From: an uncultured Caryophanales bacterium
Lineage (GTDB): Bacteria > Bacillota_I > Bacilli_A > RF39 > UBA660
DNA length: 11,943 nucleotides
Reading direction: 5' to 3'
Assembly: GCA_947303225.1 (NCBI GenBank)
Contig: CAMYXG010000024.1
Span: 1-11,943, forward strand
The translations under genes were made by a program, and so were the position numbers. Below the pieces are notes generated by a model. It had not been told where the DNA came from, ran no database searches, and was given only the letters and a program-made list of their open reading frames with translations. Shown here one piece after another: positions 1-6,546 of this stretch (the stretch's first letter is position 1; every line of letters starts with the position of its first letter).

Positions 1-46
1 AATCACACTTTTTCATTTTTTTAATGAGTATTGTCTAGAATTATTG

Positions 47-83
47 TTTTTTTTATAGAGAAAAATTTTTTTTTATAAAGAAA
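47..83. repeat. Imperfect direct repeat with 20-base period upstream of fhs
   Basis: Positions 47-63 and 67-83 match at 16 of 17 bases: eight T, then ATA, G or A, AGAAA. The 20-base offset is about two helical turns, so the T-tracts lie on the same DNA face. They may bend the DNA or act as an upstream promoter element for fhs. In such AT-rich DNA the match may be chance. The rest of positions 1-112 holds no gene I can support. Confidence 0.35.
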
Positions 84-112
84 TTAAAGAAAAAATCAAA
101 ATTCATAAAATA

Positions 113-121
113 TGATATAAT
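113..121 (+). promoter_or_regulatory. Extended -10 promoter of fhs
   Basis: TGA followed by a perfect TATAAT (116-121) forms an extended -10 element. No convincing -35 box lies 16-18 bases upstream, as is usual for extended -10 promoters. Transcription would begin near 128, leaving a leader of about 11 bases that is almost entirely the ribosome binding site (GAGGTGAT from 128). Confidence 0.6.
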
Positions 122-138
122 ATGAGCGAGGTGATAAA

Positions 139-1749
139 ATGACTGATATTGAAATATCTAGAAATAGTAATAAATTGCCGATAGAAGAGGTTGCAAAAAA
201 ATTGGGATTATCTCGAGAAGATATTATTCTGTATGGTGATACTAAAGCTAAAATTAATATTACTCCAAAAAAAAGTCGGGGAAAATTAGTTCTAGTTACA
301 GCGATTAGTCCAACTCCATTAGGTGAAGGAAAAACGACGGTTAGTATTGGTCTTGCTGATGCGTTTCAAAAGATGGGAAAGAAGGTTACACTTGCTTTAC
401 GAGAACCTTCTATGGGACCGGTTTTTGGAATGAAAGGTGGAGCAACTGGTGGGGGATATTCTCAAGTTGTTCCTATGGAAGATATTAATCTTCATTTTAC
501 GGGGGATTTTCATGCTATTACTTCTGCAAATAATTTAATTAGTGCTGCTATTGATAATCATATTTTTTTTGGAAATCAATTAGATATCCAAAAAGTCACT
601 TTTCATAGATGTTTAGATGTTAATGATCGTGCATTAAGAGAAGTTGATTTAGGTACTCGTAGTGATTCTTTTTCTATTAGTTCTGCAAGTGAAATAATGG
701 CATTGTTTTGTCTTGCTACTTCTTTAGATGATTTACGTGAAAAATTAGGAAATATTGTTGTTGGTATTAATAGTAAAAATGAATTTGTTTTGGTAAAAGA
801 ATTAGGTATTGTTGGTTCATTAATGGCACTATTAAAAGATGCTTTTTTACCAAATCTTGTTCAAACATTAGAAAATACTCCAGCTATCATACATGGAGGT
901 CCTTTTGCTAATATTGCACATGGTTGTAATAGTATTGTTGCGACAAAAACTGCATTATCTTTGGCTGATTATGTTATTACGGAGGCTGGTTTTGGTGCAG
1001 ATTTAGGGGCAGAAAAGTTTTTCGATATTAAATGTCGAATGGGTGATTTAGAACCAAATGCTGTAGTTTTAGTTGCAACAATTAAAGCATTAAAATATCA
1101 TGGTGGGGTTGCCAAAGAAGATATTTATCAAGTAAATATGTCTGCTATGAAAAATGGATTTAATAATTTGGATAAGCATTATGATAATCTTGTGAAGTTT
1201 GGAGTTCCAGTTGTTGTTTGTTTAAATCGATTTGATACTGATACAGATGAAGAAATTGATGAATTTTCCAAATATTGTGACCAAAAGGGCTATCAATATG
1301 CTATTAGTAATGCTTATGCAGAAGGAGGAGAAGGTGCTATTTCACTTGCAAATCAAGTGTTGAATGTTGGTTCTGGTAATTTTCATACTTTATATTCTGT
1401 TGACGATCGTATTACAGATAAAATTCGAAAGGTTTGTTTGGAAATCTATGGAGCTAGTTCTGTCCACATTTCTGATGAAATGATAAATAAAATATCTTTA
1501 TTAGAGAAAAATGGTAAAGCAAATCTTCCAATTTGTATTGCTAAAACCCAGTATTCTTTTTCGGATGATGCTAAAAAGGTGGGAGTACCAAAAGATTTTG
1601 AGGTTACTGTAAAGGATATTCAATTATATGGTGGAGCAGGATTTATTACTATTTTATTGGGAAATATTATGGTTATGCCTGGTTTATCAAGACATCCTAA
1701 TTATGAGTTGATTGATGTTGTGGATGGAGAAATAATTAATTTAAGTTAA
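139..1749 (+). CDS. fhs: Formate--tetrahydrofolate ligase
   Basis: This cytoplasmic enzyme joins formate to tetrahydrofolate using ATP, giving 10-formyl-THF for purine and initiator formyl-Met synthesis. The 536-residue protein aligns from end to end with the bacterial family, which is usually about 555-560 residues. Visible landmarks are the nucleotide-binding loop TPLGEGKTT (59-67), REPSMGPVFG (88-97), the block ending NLHFTGDFHAI (117-127), the stretch from TLENTPAIIHGG (243-254) to NIAHGCNSI (258-266), TEAGFGADLGAEKFF (281-295), AKTQYSFSDD (468-477) and VMPGL (511-515). ATG 139 follows GAGGTGAT at good spacing. Two oddities are seen. The loop before the ASEIMA motif is about six residues shorter than I recall for the family and lacks its R-E-x-G-F-D signature. 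Tyr393 sits where folate-stacking Trp is usual. It is single-gene, with its own promoter and terminator; no other folate gene is in the window. Confidence 0.96.
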   Translation: MTDIEISRNSNKLPIEEVAKKLGLSREDIILYGDTKAKINITPKKSRGKLVLVTAISPTPLGEGKTTVSIGLADAFQKMGKKVTLALREPSMGPVFGMKGGATGGGYSQVVPMEDINLHFTGDFHAITSANNLISAAIDNHIFFGNQLDIQKVTFHRCLDVNDRALREVDLGTRSDSFSISSASEIMALFCLATSLDDLREKLGNIVVGINSKNEFVLVKELGIVGSLMALLKDAFLPNLVQTLENTPAIIHGGPFANIAHGCNSIVATKTALSLADYVITEAGFGADLGAEKFFDIKCRMGDLEPNAVVLVATIKALKYHGGVAKEDIYQVNMSAMKNGFNNLDKHYDNLVKFGVPVVVCLNRFDTDTDEEIDEFSKYCDQKGYQYAISNAYAEGGEGAISLANQVLNVGSGNFHTLYSVDDRITDKIRKVCLEIYGASSVHISDEMINKISLLEKNGKANLPICIAKTQYSFSDDAKKVGVPKDFEVTVKDIQLYGGAGFITILLGNIMVMPGLSRHPNYELIDVVDGEIINLS

Positions 1750-1750
1750 A

Positions 1751-1776
1751 AAAATACTCACTTTTGTGAGTATTTT
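1751..1776. terminator. Bidirectional intrinsic terminator between convergent genes
   Basis: A perfect 11-bp stem (1751-1761 with 1766-1776) closes a TTTT loop. On the plus strand it lies directly after the fhs stop; on the minus strand the A-run at 1748-1754 becomes a seven-T tail. The right arm covers the first two bases of the minus-strand gene's stop codon (1775-1777), so one hairpin can end both transcripts. Confidence 0.85.
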
Positions 1777-2539
1777 ATGTTGTTGATTCCATCTTTTTAC
1801 ATGTTTTTGTTTTTGAATCATATATTTTATCTTCTTCTTTACATTTACAACCGTTTTCTATTTCATCAGCATCATCTGGACATTTTTTCTCTTCTTGATC
1901 TTTTGGAGTTATTACGGTGTATCCTGGAGCTCTTACTTCGATGGTTCCTTGGTATTTTATGTTTTTGTAGGTAATATAATATGCATAGTCTCCTTGCTCT
2001 TGAGTTTTTACTTGAGAAAGATCTAACGTAATATTATTTAATACTTCTTCTGTAATTTCTTCATTTATATAAGATTTTGGATTTGTGGAAAGAGAATCGC
2101 CTGTTTTTATGGATATTTTTTTCAATGTAAATGTTACATTTGGTAATTCTTTTTCTTTTATGATTATAGTACCAATATATTTTTTCTTTTTGTATATAAT
2201 ATTATATTGGTATGTTCCTGCTTCATTAATGTTTACTAAAGATGTATCTAATTTTAATACTTTTAAAGTAGCTTCGTCTAGATTTTCATAATTTTCAAGA
2301 TAGTCTTTGATATCTACACTTAATGGTGTATTTAGTTCTAATTGTATTTCTTTTAGTTTTATTTCGTTTGTTTTAGCTTGTGCCTCAGCAATCTTTTTTT
2401 TGTTGATATCAACACTATAATTTGTATGAATAATTGGTTTTACTTTACCGTTCATTATGGCTCCACTTCCAATGAAGAAGATTCCCCAAATCGCTAATAC
2501 ACCAGATAGAATTTTTATTTCTTTACTATTAAACCTCAT
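1775..2539 (-). CDS. Membrane-anchored protein with two Ig-like repeats and a Cys-containing tail
   Basis: I do not recognise a named family. The 254-residue protein has one N-terminal membrane segment (about 11-29) after a short basic stretch, then a Lys/Glu-rich linker (45-65). Two tandem domains of about 70 residues follow (about 60-130 and 137-204). Both contain the pattern L-D-x-S-x-V, then acidic-x-G-x-Y-x-Y-x-I-x-Y-K-x-x-K-Y-x-G-T-I, typical of bacterial Ig-like beta-sandwiches in cell-surface proteins. The tail (211-254) is charged and has Cys220, 231, 233 and 247 in a C-x10-C-x-C-x13-C arrangement. No LPXTG anchor is seen. The start is supported by AAGGAG seven bases upstream of ATG (complement of 2547-2552) and a good promoter. 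By topology most of the protein should lie outside the membrane. An adhesion, matrix or envelope-binding role is only inference. Confidence 0.8.
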   Translation of the reverse strand: MRFNSKEIKILSGVLAIWGIFFIGSGAIMNGKVKPIIHTNYSVDINKKKIAEAQAKTNEIKLKEIQLELNTPLSVDIKDYLENYENLDEATLKVLKLDTSLVNINEAGTYQYNIIYKKKKYIGTIIIKEKELPNVTFTLKKISIKTGDSLSTNPKSYINEEITEEVLNNITLDLSQVKTQEQGDYAYYITYKNIKYQGTIEVRAPGYTVITPKDQEEKKCPDDADEIENGCKCKEEDKIYDSKTKTCKKMESTT

Positions 2540-2563
2540 ATTCAGACTCCTTATCTTAATTTC

Positions 2564-2592
2564 ATTATAAACTATATTTTTGTGATTCTCAA
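2564..2592 (-). promoter_or_regulatory. Promoter of the minus-strand Ig-like protein
   Basis: Read on the minus strand, TTGAGA (complement of 2587-2592) is followed after exactly 17 bases by TATAAT (complement of 2564-2569). Predicted transcription starts near 2557, giving a leader of about 18 bases that includes AAGGAG. Confidence 0.75.
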
Positions 2593-2610
2593 GAATATTC
2601 CTAATTTTTA

Positions 2611-2639
2611 TTGAAAATTACACTTATTTAACATATAAT
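2611..2639 (+). promoter_or_regulatory. Promoter of the nfeD-SPFH operon
   Basis: TTGAAA (2611-2616), a 17-base spacer and a perfect TATAAT (2634-2639) make this one of the strongest-looking promoters in the window. It is back-to-back with the minus-strand promoter at 2564-2592; the two -35 boxes are only 18 bases apart, so the genes could share upstream DNA or a regulator. Confidence 0.8.
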
Positions 2640-2658
2640 TTAGTTAGAGGTGAATTTT

Positions 2659-3078
2659 ATGATTGGTATGTGGTTTATACTATTTGTCATTTTATTGATT
2701 GTAGAATTGGTTACCATCAATTTAGTAACAATATGGTTTGCCGCTGGAGCAGTTGCGGCGATGATTTCTACAATTTTTACAGATTCGCTGATATATCAAA
2801 TGATAATCTTTTTAGTTATAAGTTTTTTATCTCTTTTTATTACAAGACCTTTCTTAAAAAGATTTAAAAAATTTGATGTTGAGCCTACTAATCTTGATCG
2901 TGTTATTGGAAAGACAGGAGAGGTAGTAAAAAAAATTAGTACTAATCAGTATGGTGAAGTAAAAATATTTGGTAATGTATGGACTGCTATTTCTGAAGAA
3001 GAGATTCCTGTTGGTAGTAAGGTTAGGGTATTATCTATTGATGGAGTTAAGTTGGTAGTTCAAAAGGAGGAGAATTAA
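2659..3078 (+). CDS. NfeD-like membrane protein (short form)
   Basis: This is a short NfeD-family protein of 139 residues, the type encoded next to stomatin-like proteins and thought to act with them in membrane microdomains. Three hydrophobic segments are visible (about 4-22, 24-42 and 46-63), then a basic stretch (RPFLKRFKK, 63-71) and a C-terminal OB-fold beta-barrel (about 80-136) with the conserved pattern G-K-x-G-E-V and V-G-S-K-V-R-V. I chose ATG 2659 rather than GTG 2650, because that GTG is part of the ribosome binding site AGAGGTG, which is six bases upstream of 2659. The stop is one base before the next ATG, so the two genes are co-transcribed and probably coupled. It lacks the long serine-protease part of full-length NfeD, so proteolysis is not expected. 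Confidence 0.9.
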   Translation: MIGMWFILFVILLIVELVTINLVTIWFAAGAVAAMISTIFTDSLIYQMIIFLVISFLSLFITRPFLKRFKKFDVEPTNLDRVIGKTGEVVKKISTNQYGEVKIFGNVWTAISEEEIPVGSKVRVLSIDGVKLVVQKEEN

Positions 3079-3079
3079 T

Positions 3080-3994
3080 ATGGGTTTAGGATTAGTTGTT
3101 ATTGTTATTATTGTTGCAGTTGGAGTTTTAGGAATTAAAATTATTCCACAATCTAGAGCATATGTTGTTGAGAGACTTGGCGCTTATCATAGAACGATGC
3201 AAACGGGATTACATTATGTTTTTCCTTTTGTAGAAAGAGTTGCAAATAATGTTAGTTTGAAGGAAATTGTAAAGGATTTCCCACCACAACCTGTTATTAC
3301 TAAAGATAATGTTACTATGCAAATTGATACGGTTGTTTATTTTCAAATAACAGATTCTAAATTGTATACTTACGGAGTTGAAAATCCAATTAATGCTATT
3401 GAAAATTTAACAGCAACAACACTTCGTAATATTATAGGTGAGTTAGAGTTAGATGAAACTCTTACTTCTCGTGATGTTATTAATACAAAGATGAGAAGTA
3501 TTTTGGATGAAGCAACAGATCCATGGGGTGTTAAAGTTAATCGTGTTGAAGTTAAGAATATTTTGCCTCCAAGGGATATTCAAGAATCTATGGAAAAGCA
3601 AATGCGTGCAGAGCGTGAAAGACGTGAGGCAATTTTGAAAGCAGAGGGAGAGAAAAAGGCTGCAATTTTAATTGCGGAAGGTGAAAAAGAAAGTGTTATT
3701 TTAAGAGCCGACGCAGAAAAAGAAGCTAAAATCAAACAAGCAGAAGGAGAAGCTGCTGCCATTTTAAAAATACAAGAAGCTACTTCTCAAGGATTGAAGC
3801 TTTTAAAAGAAGCTGAAATGGATGAAGCAGTATTAAAATTAAAGAGTTACGAAGCAATGGTAGATGTTGCTAACGGAACAGCTACAAAGATTATTGTTCC
3901 AAGTGAATTACAAGGATTAGTAACAGCTGGAGAGGTATTAAGTGATTCTTTTCAAAAAAAGAATTCTAAGGATGTAGAAGTAAAAAAATTATAA
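3080..3994 (+). CDS. qmcA: SPFH/Band 7 (stomatin-like) membrane protein, QmcA type
   Basis: Stomatin-like scaffold of 304 residues, close in length and layout to E. coli QmcA. It has an N-terminal membrane anchor (about 4-21) followed directly by the start of the SPFH domain (I-I-P-Q-S-R-A-Y-V-V-E-R-L-G, 21-34). The SPFH core reaches about 170 and includes NLTATTLRNIIGELELDE (109-126), DPWGVKV (147-153) and ILPPRDI (161-167). A coiled coil (about 170-245) contains four 11-residue repeats. The C-terminal part keeps the family's I-x-V-P-x-E/S-L motif. Such proteins form ring- or cage-like oligomers at the membrane and pair with NfeD; the gene one base upstream is nfeD. A near-consensus AAGGAGG (3064-3070) lies nine bases before ATG. 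The exact cellular role is not settled, and the symbol is given by similarity. Confidence 0.92.
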   Translation: MGLGLVVIVIIVAVGVLGIKIIPQSRAYVVERLGAYHRTMQTGLHYVFPFVERVANNVSLKEIVKDFPPQPVITKDNVTMQIDTVVYFQITDSKLYTYGVENPINAIENLTATTLRNIIGELELDETLTSRDVINTKMRSILDEATDPWGVKVNRVEVKNILPPRDIQESMEKQMRAERERREAILKAEGEKKAAILIAEGEKESVILRADAEKEAKIKQAEGEAAAILKIQEATSQGLKLLKEAEMDEAVLKLKSYEAMVDVANGTATKIIVPSELQGLVTAGEVLSDSFQKKNSKDVEVKKL

Positions 3995-4018
3995 AACGTC
4001 ATAAAATGGCGTTTTTTT
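3993..4018 (+). terminator. Intrinsic terminator of the nfeD-SPFH operon
   Basis: A 10-bp stem with one G-T wobble (3993-4002 with 4006-4015) and an AAA loop runs into seven T (4012-4018). It overlaps the last bases of the SPFH stop codon. Confidence 0.85.
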
Positions 4019-4109
4019 AATAATTGAAAAGTATCATTATTTTTATTTTCTTTTTGTATTTATAATTATTAGAAAAAGAACATTTTTCTTTTGTAGATTT
4101 ATTCATAAT

Positions 4110-4151
4110 AAAAATTCTTCTATAATATATTACTATATTATTATGAAGAAT
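4110..4151 (-). terminator. Intrinsic terminator of the MerR-type gene
   Basis: Arms ATTCTTC (4114-4120) and GAAGAAT (4145-4151) pair perfectly. The AT-rich interior can extend the stem with a small bulge. On the minus strand the hairpin is followed by five T (complement of 4110-4114), four bases after the gene's stop codon. The stem is AT-rich and may be only moderately efficient. The rest of 4019-4113 is T-rich with no gene. Confidence 0.6.
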
Positions 4152-4155
4152 CTTT

Positions 4156-5277
4156 TTATTTTATTTTTTCATATAAATAATCTAATGGTCTTTGACTTTT
4201 ATAGAATTCATAGTTTTCATTCATTAGTATTTCTAGGTATAGTTTTTTATTATGATATATTTTTGTTATTTTTAATGGTAATATAACATCCTCTAAAGTT
4301 ATTACCAATTCTTTTTTATTCCATTTAATGTTTTCATAGTTTGTAGATCCATCATTGTTTAGTATTAACTCTTTGTATTTAGTATCTAAACTACTTTTTT
4401 GTTTTTTGGGGTTTGCCATATATTTTAAGCATGGTAATATTTCTCTTATTTTGTATGTACCGATTAATTCTTTATCTAATTCTGTAGTAGGCTTATACTG
4501 ACTTAAGTATATGATGTAATCATTATTCTCTTCTTTTAAATCAAAAGCTTCTACATATATTTCTACCTCATTTTCTTTGTATAGCTCTGTGAAGAAGCCT
4601 CTTATTTGTATTTTATTATCATGAGCGTATTTTATCATATTTTTATAAATATTATTTACATTATCTATTTTTCCTATTCCTACTAGTTGTTTTATAATAG
4701 GTGACTTAAAAATAATTTCTAACGATCCTGTTTCTTTAGGTATTTCATTTATTGTGTAACCTATAAAACAGTCAATGTTTTCTTCTATATAACTTAGTTC
4801 AAAATTACAAAAGATAGGATTTTCTGTAAAGATATTTAGTTTTTGGAGTTCGTTTTTTATTATTTCTAATTTTTCTTCAACTTCTTCTCTACTACTTATC
4901 GTATATCTTTTTCCAATTATGTATTTTTGTTGATATGGTTTATAATCTGTAATTGTTATGTTATCTTCTATCATGTTTTTTAATTTTTTAATTTTTCTTT
5001 CGTTTTTTATTATTTCTTCTGTAAGAGCATTAATTTGACCATTAATAATTTCATTTGAATTATCTTTGTTCATTAGTTTTTTTATACTAGTAAGTGAAAA
5101 TCCTAATTCTTTGTATCTTAAAATGTTTATTATTGTTTCTATTTGATTTTCATCATAATAACGATATCCAGTATATTTATCTGTAATAGCTGGTTTCATT
5201 AGATTTATTTTATCATAATATCTTAATGTTTTAACTGTTACTCCTACTAAAAAAGAAAATTCACTTATTTTGTACAT
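4156..5277 (-). CDS. MerR-family transcriptional regulator with effector-binding and extra C-terminal domain
   Basis: The 373-residue protein is far longer than a minimal MerR regulator. Residues 1-70 form the winged-helix DNA-binding domain: VKTLRYYDKINLMKP (15-29), the wing GYRYYDENQI (37-46) and KELGFSLTSIKKLM (56-69). A helix (about 75-105) should form the dimer coiled coil. Residues about 110-262 look like a GyrI-type effector-binding domain, as in BmrR-like multidrug sensors, with pattern I-x-G-F-F-T-E-L-Y (225-233) and E-x-E-I-Y-V-E. Residues about 268-373 form a further domain with G-T-Y, K-E-L-x-L-x-x-D-G and W-N-K motifs and an aromatic end. I recall it as a beta-rich domain attached to some Bacillota regulators, possibly lipocalin-like. 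AAGGAGTGAT precedes ATG. The ligand is unknown; hydrophobic cationic compounds are a guess from the family. No transporter is adjacent. Its promoter carries a MerR-type operator, suggesting autoregulation. Confidence 0.9.
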   Translation of the reverse strand: MYKISEFSFLVGVTVKTLRYYDKINLMKPAITDKYTGYRYYDENQIETIINILRYKELGFSLTSIKKLMNKDNSNEIINGQINALTEEIIKNERKIKKLKNMIEDNITITDYKPYQQKYIIGKRYTISSREEVEEKLEIIKNELQKLNIFTENPIFCNFELSYIEENIDCFIGYTINEIPKETGSLEIIFKSPIIKQLVGIGKIDNVNNIYKNMIKYAHDNKIQIRGFFTELYKENEVEIYVEAFDLKEENNDYIIYLSQYKPTTELDKELIGTYKIREILPCLKYMANPKKQKSSLDTKYKELILNNDGSTNYENIKWNKKELVITLEDVILPLKITKIYHNKKLYLEILMNENYEFYKSQRPLDYLYEKIK

Positions 5278-5299
5278 AGTATCACTCCTTTTTTTCTTT

Positions 5300-5331
5300 A
5301 ATATAACATTGACTTTAAGGGGAGAGTCAAT
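5300..5331 (-). promoter_or_regulatory. MerR-type promoter/operator with 19-base spacer
   Basis: On the minus strand, TTGACT (complement of 5325-5330) and TATATT (complement of 5300-5305) are separated by 19 bases instead of 17, the hallmark of promoters activated by MerR proteins through DNA untwisting. A dyad with perfect 7-base arms, ATTGACT (5308-5314) and AGTCAAT (5325-5331), overlaps the -35 box and fills most of the spacer. It has a C/T-rich core resembling BmrR-class operators. Predicted leader is about 16 bases. The regulator most likely controls its own transcription here. Confidence 0.8.
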
Positions 5332-5334
5332 AGT

Positions 5335-5586
5335 TTAATTATAATTTATCAATAATAATATATTTATTATTATACTTAATGGAATTAATATTTGAAATTT
5401 TTTCTTTTTTGTTTTGTGATGAAATATTATCATTCCTAAAAGTGTTCCAATTGCTCCACCTAGTAAAGCTAATCCTAATAGATTGTATTCACTAATTCTC
5501 CAATAGTGTTTTTTGGCACAATATTTGTCCCATCCCATTAGAGTAAAAGATAATATGTTTATTCCTATTATGTATATTATTATCAT
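5335..5586 (-). CDS. DUF1294 family small membrane protein
   Basis: An 83-residue integral membrane protein matching the DUF1294 pattern: an N-terminal hydrophobic segment (1-17), the family signature M-G-W-D-K-Y-C-A-K (17-25), W-R-I-S-E (29-33), a glycine-rich membrane segment L-L-G-G-A-I-G-T-L-L-G-M (41-52), H-H-K-T with a basic run and F (56-64), and a final hydrophobic helix (65-80). The function is unknown; the family is widespread, and the conserved charged loop should face the cytoplasm. Its start overlaps the upstream stop as ATGA (5583-5586), with AAGGAG seven bases before ATG, so it is translated from the same message as the radical SAM gene. The stop codon is only three bases from the MerR operator, and no terminator is visible between, so some readthrough into the regulator gene is plausible. 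Confidence 0.88.
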   Translation of the reverse strand: MIIIYIIGINILSFTLMGWDKYCAKKHYWRISEYNLLGLALLGGAIGTLLGMIIFHHKTKKKKFQILIPLSIIINILLLINYN

Positions 5587-6515
5587 ATTCTTGCTCCTTG
5601 ATAGGTATCTCTTTTTACCATTTCTTTGTCAATATCATTTAGGACACAGAATTTTTTTATTAACCAAGTTGGTTCAATTAATTCTTTAGGATCTGGATCT
5701 CCTGTAATTCTATGAATGACAATTTCTGGTCTTAATAATTCTAATTGATTTATTACAATGTCAATATACTCTTCTTTTGATAGAATATGAAAGTGTTCTT
5801 TATTATATAGTCTTTCTAAAGGAGTATCTTTTATAATACTTAGCATGTGTATTTTGATACCTTGAATATCTAAATTATTAAGATATGTAATCGTATTTAT
5901 CATATCTTCTTTTGTTTCATATGGGAGACCATTAATGATATGAACTACTATATCTATGTTTCTTTTTCTAAGTTCTTTTACCATTTCTTGGAAACATTGT
6001 AGAGAATGACATCTATTAATAAGTTTGGATGTTTTTTCATTTGTTGTTTGTAGTCCTAACTCGATAGTTAAATTGGTTCTTTTATTTAAATCTTCTAAAT
6101 AGGTTAGACATTCATCTGTTATTGCATCTGCACGTGTTGCGATGTTTAGCCCTATAACGTTTTCGTATTTTAATACAGGTTCATAGACTTCTTTTAATTT
6201 TTTTATGGGAGCATAAGTATTTGTTCTAGCTTGAAAATAGGCGATATATTTACCATCTTTCCATTTATGATGCATCATTTCTTTGATTTTATGAAATTGT
6301 GTTTCAATGGAATCTTCTATAGAGCCTGCAAATTCTCCACTGCCAGTTTTTGAACAATAAATGCAACCTCCAGTACCTTTTGTACCATCTATATTTGGAC
6401 AAGTAAATCCTGCATTTAAACTTATTTTAAATACTTTTGTATGATATTTATTTTTATAGTGATAATCTAAGGTATGATATCTTTTGTTGGTATTAGAATA
6501 TTTGAAATGATTCAT
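5583..6515 (-). CDS. ytqA: YtqA-type radical SAM protein (TIGR01212 family)
   Basis: A 310-residue cytoplasmic radical S-adenosylmethionine enzyme of the YtqA family. The iron-sulfur ligands are Cys39, Cys51 and Cys54 in C-x11-C-x2-C, the wide spacing of Elp3-related radical SAM proteins rather than the usual C-x3-C-x2-C. Other family marks are NKRYHTLDYHY (10-20), GTGGCIYCSKTGSGEFAG (47-64), YFQARTNTYAP (93-103), ELGLQTT (152-158), H-I-I-N-G-L-P-Y-E-T (192-201) and H-R-I-T-G-D-P (268-274). I start at 6515, not at the longer in-frame ATG 6575: AGGAGG lies seven bases before 6515, and family members begin just before N-K-R-Y-H-T. From memory, B. subtilis ytqA has been linked to wobble-uridine modification of tRNA; I hold that loosely, and the ytqB partner is not beside it here. 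It is the first gene of a two-gene operon. Confidence 0.9.
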   Translation of the reverse strand: MNHFKYSNTNKRYHTLDYHYKNKYHTKVFKISLNAGFTCPNIDGTKGTGGCIYCSKTGSGEFAGSIEDSIETQFHKIKEMMHHKWKDGKYIAYFQARTNTYAPIKKLKEVYEPVLKYENVIGLNIATRADAITDECLTYLEDLNKRTNLTIELGLQTTNEKTSKLINRCHSLQCFQEMVKELRKRNIDIVVHIINGLPYETKEDMINTITYLNNLDIQGIKIHMLSIIKDTPLERLYNKEHFHILSKEEYIDIVINQLELLRPEIVIHRITGDPDPKELIEPTWLIKKFCVLNDIDKEMVKRDTYQGARI

Positions 6516-6546
6516 ATGATGACCTCCTGTATTAAAAATTGTTCTC

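Noticed and set aside
1..16. Possible minus-strand gene start (ATG complement at 14-16) running out of the window
   Set aside because: Only five codons are visible and there is no Shine-Dalgarno site upstream, so it cannot be supported.
1777..2291. Two short plus-strand reading frames (1777-1974 and 2085-2291)
   Set aside because: They lie antisense to the Ig-like protein gene, lack ribosome binding sites and read as hydrophobic low-complexity shadows.
2650..2658. GTG start adding three residues to the NfeD-like protein
   Set aside because: The GTG lies inside AGAGGTG, the ribosome binding site for ATG 2659.
2670..2867. Second reading frame inside nfeD
   Set aside because: Out of frame within a well-supported gene and with no ribosome site.
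3580..3762. Minus-strand 60-codon reading frame inside the SPFH gene
   Set aside because: It mirrors the repetitive coiled-coil codons; its Ser/Ala-rich repeats are an antisense artefact.
4071..4089. Small hairpin AGAAAAA / TTTTTCT between the SPFH and MerR genes
   Set aside because: Nearly all A-T pairs with a 5-base loop; too weak and too likely by chance in this AT-rich gap.
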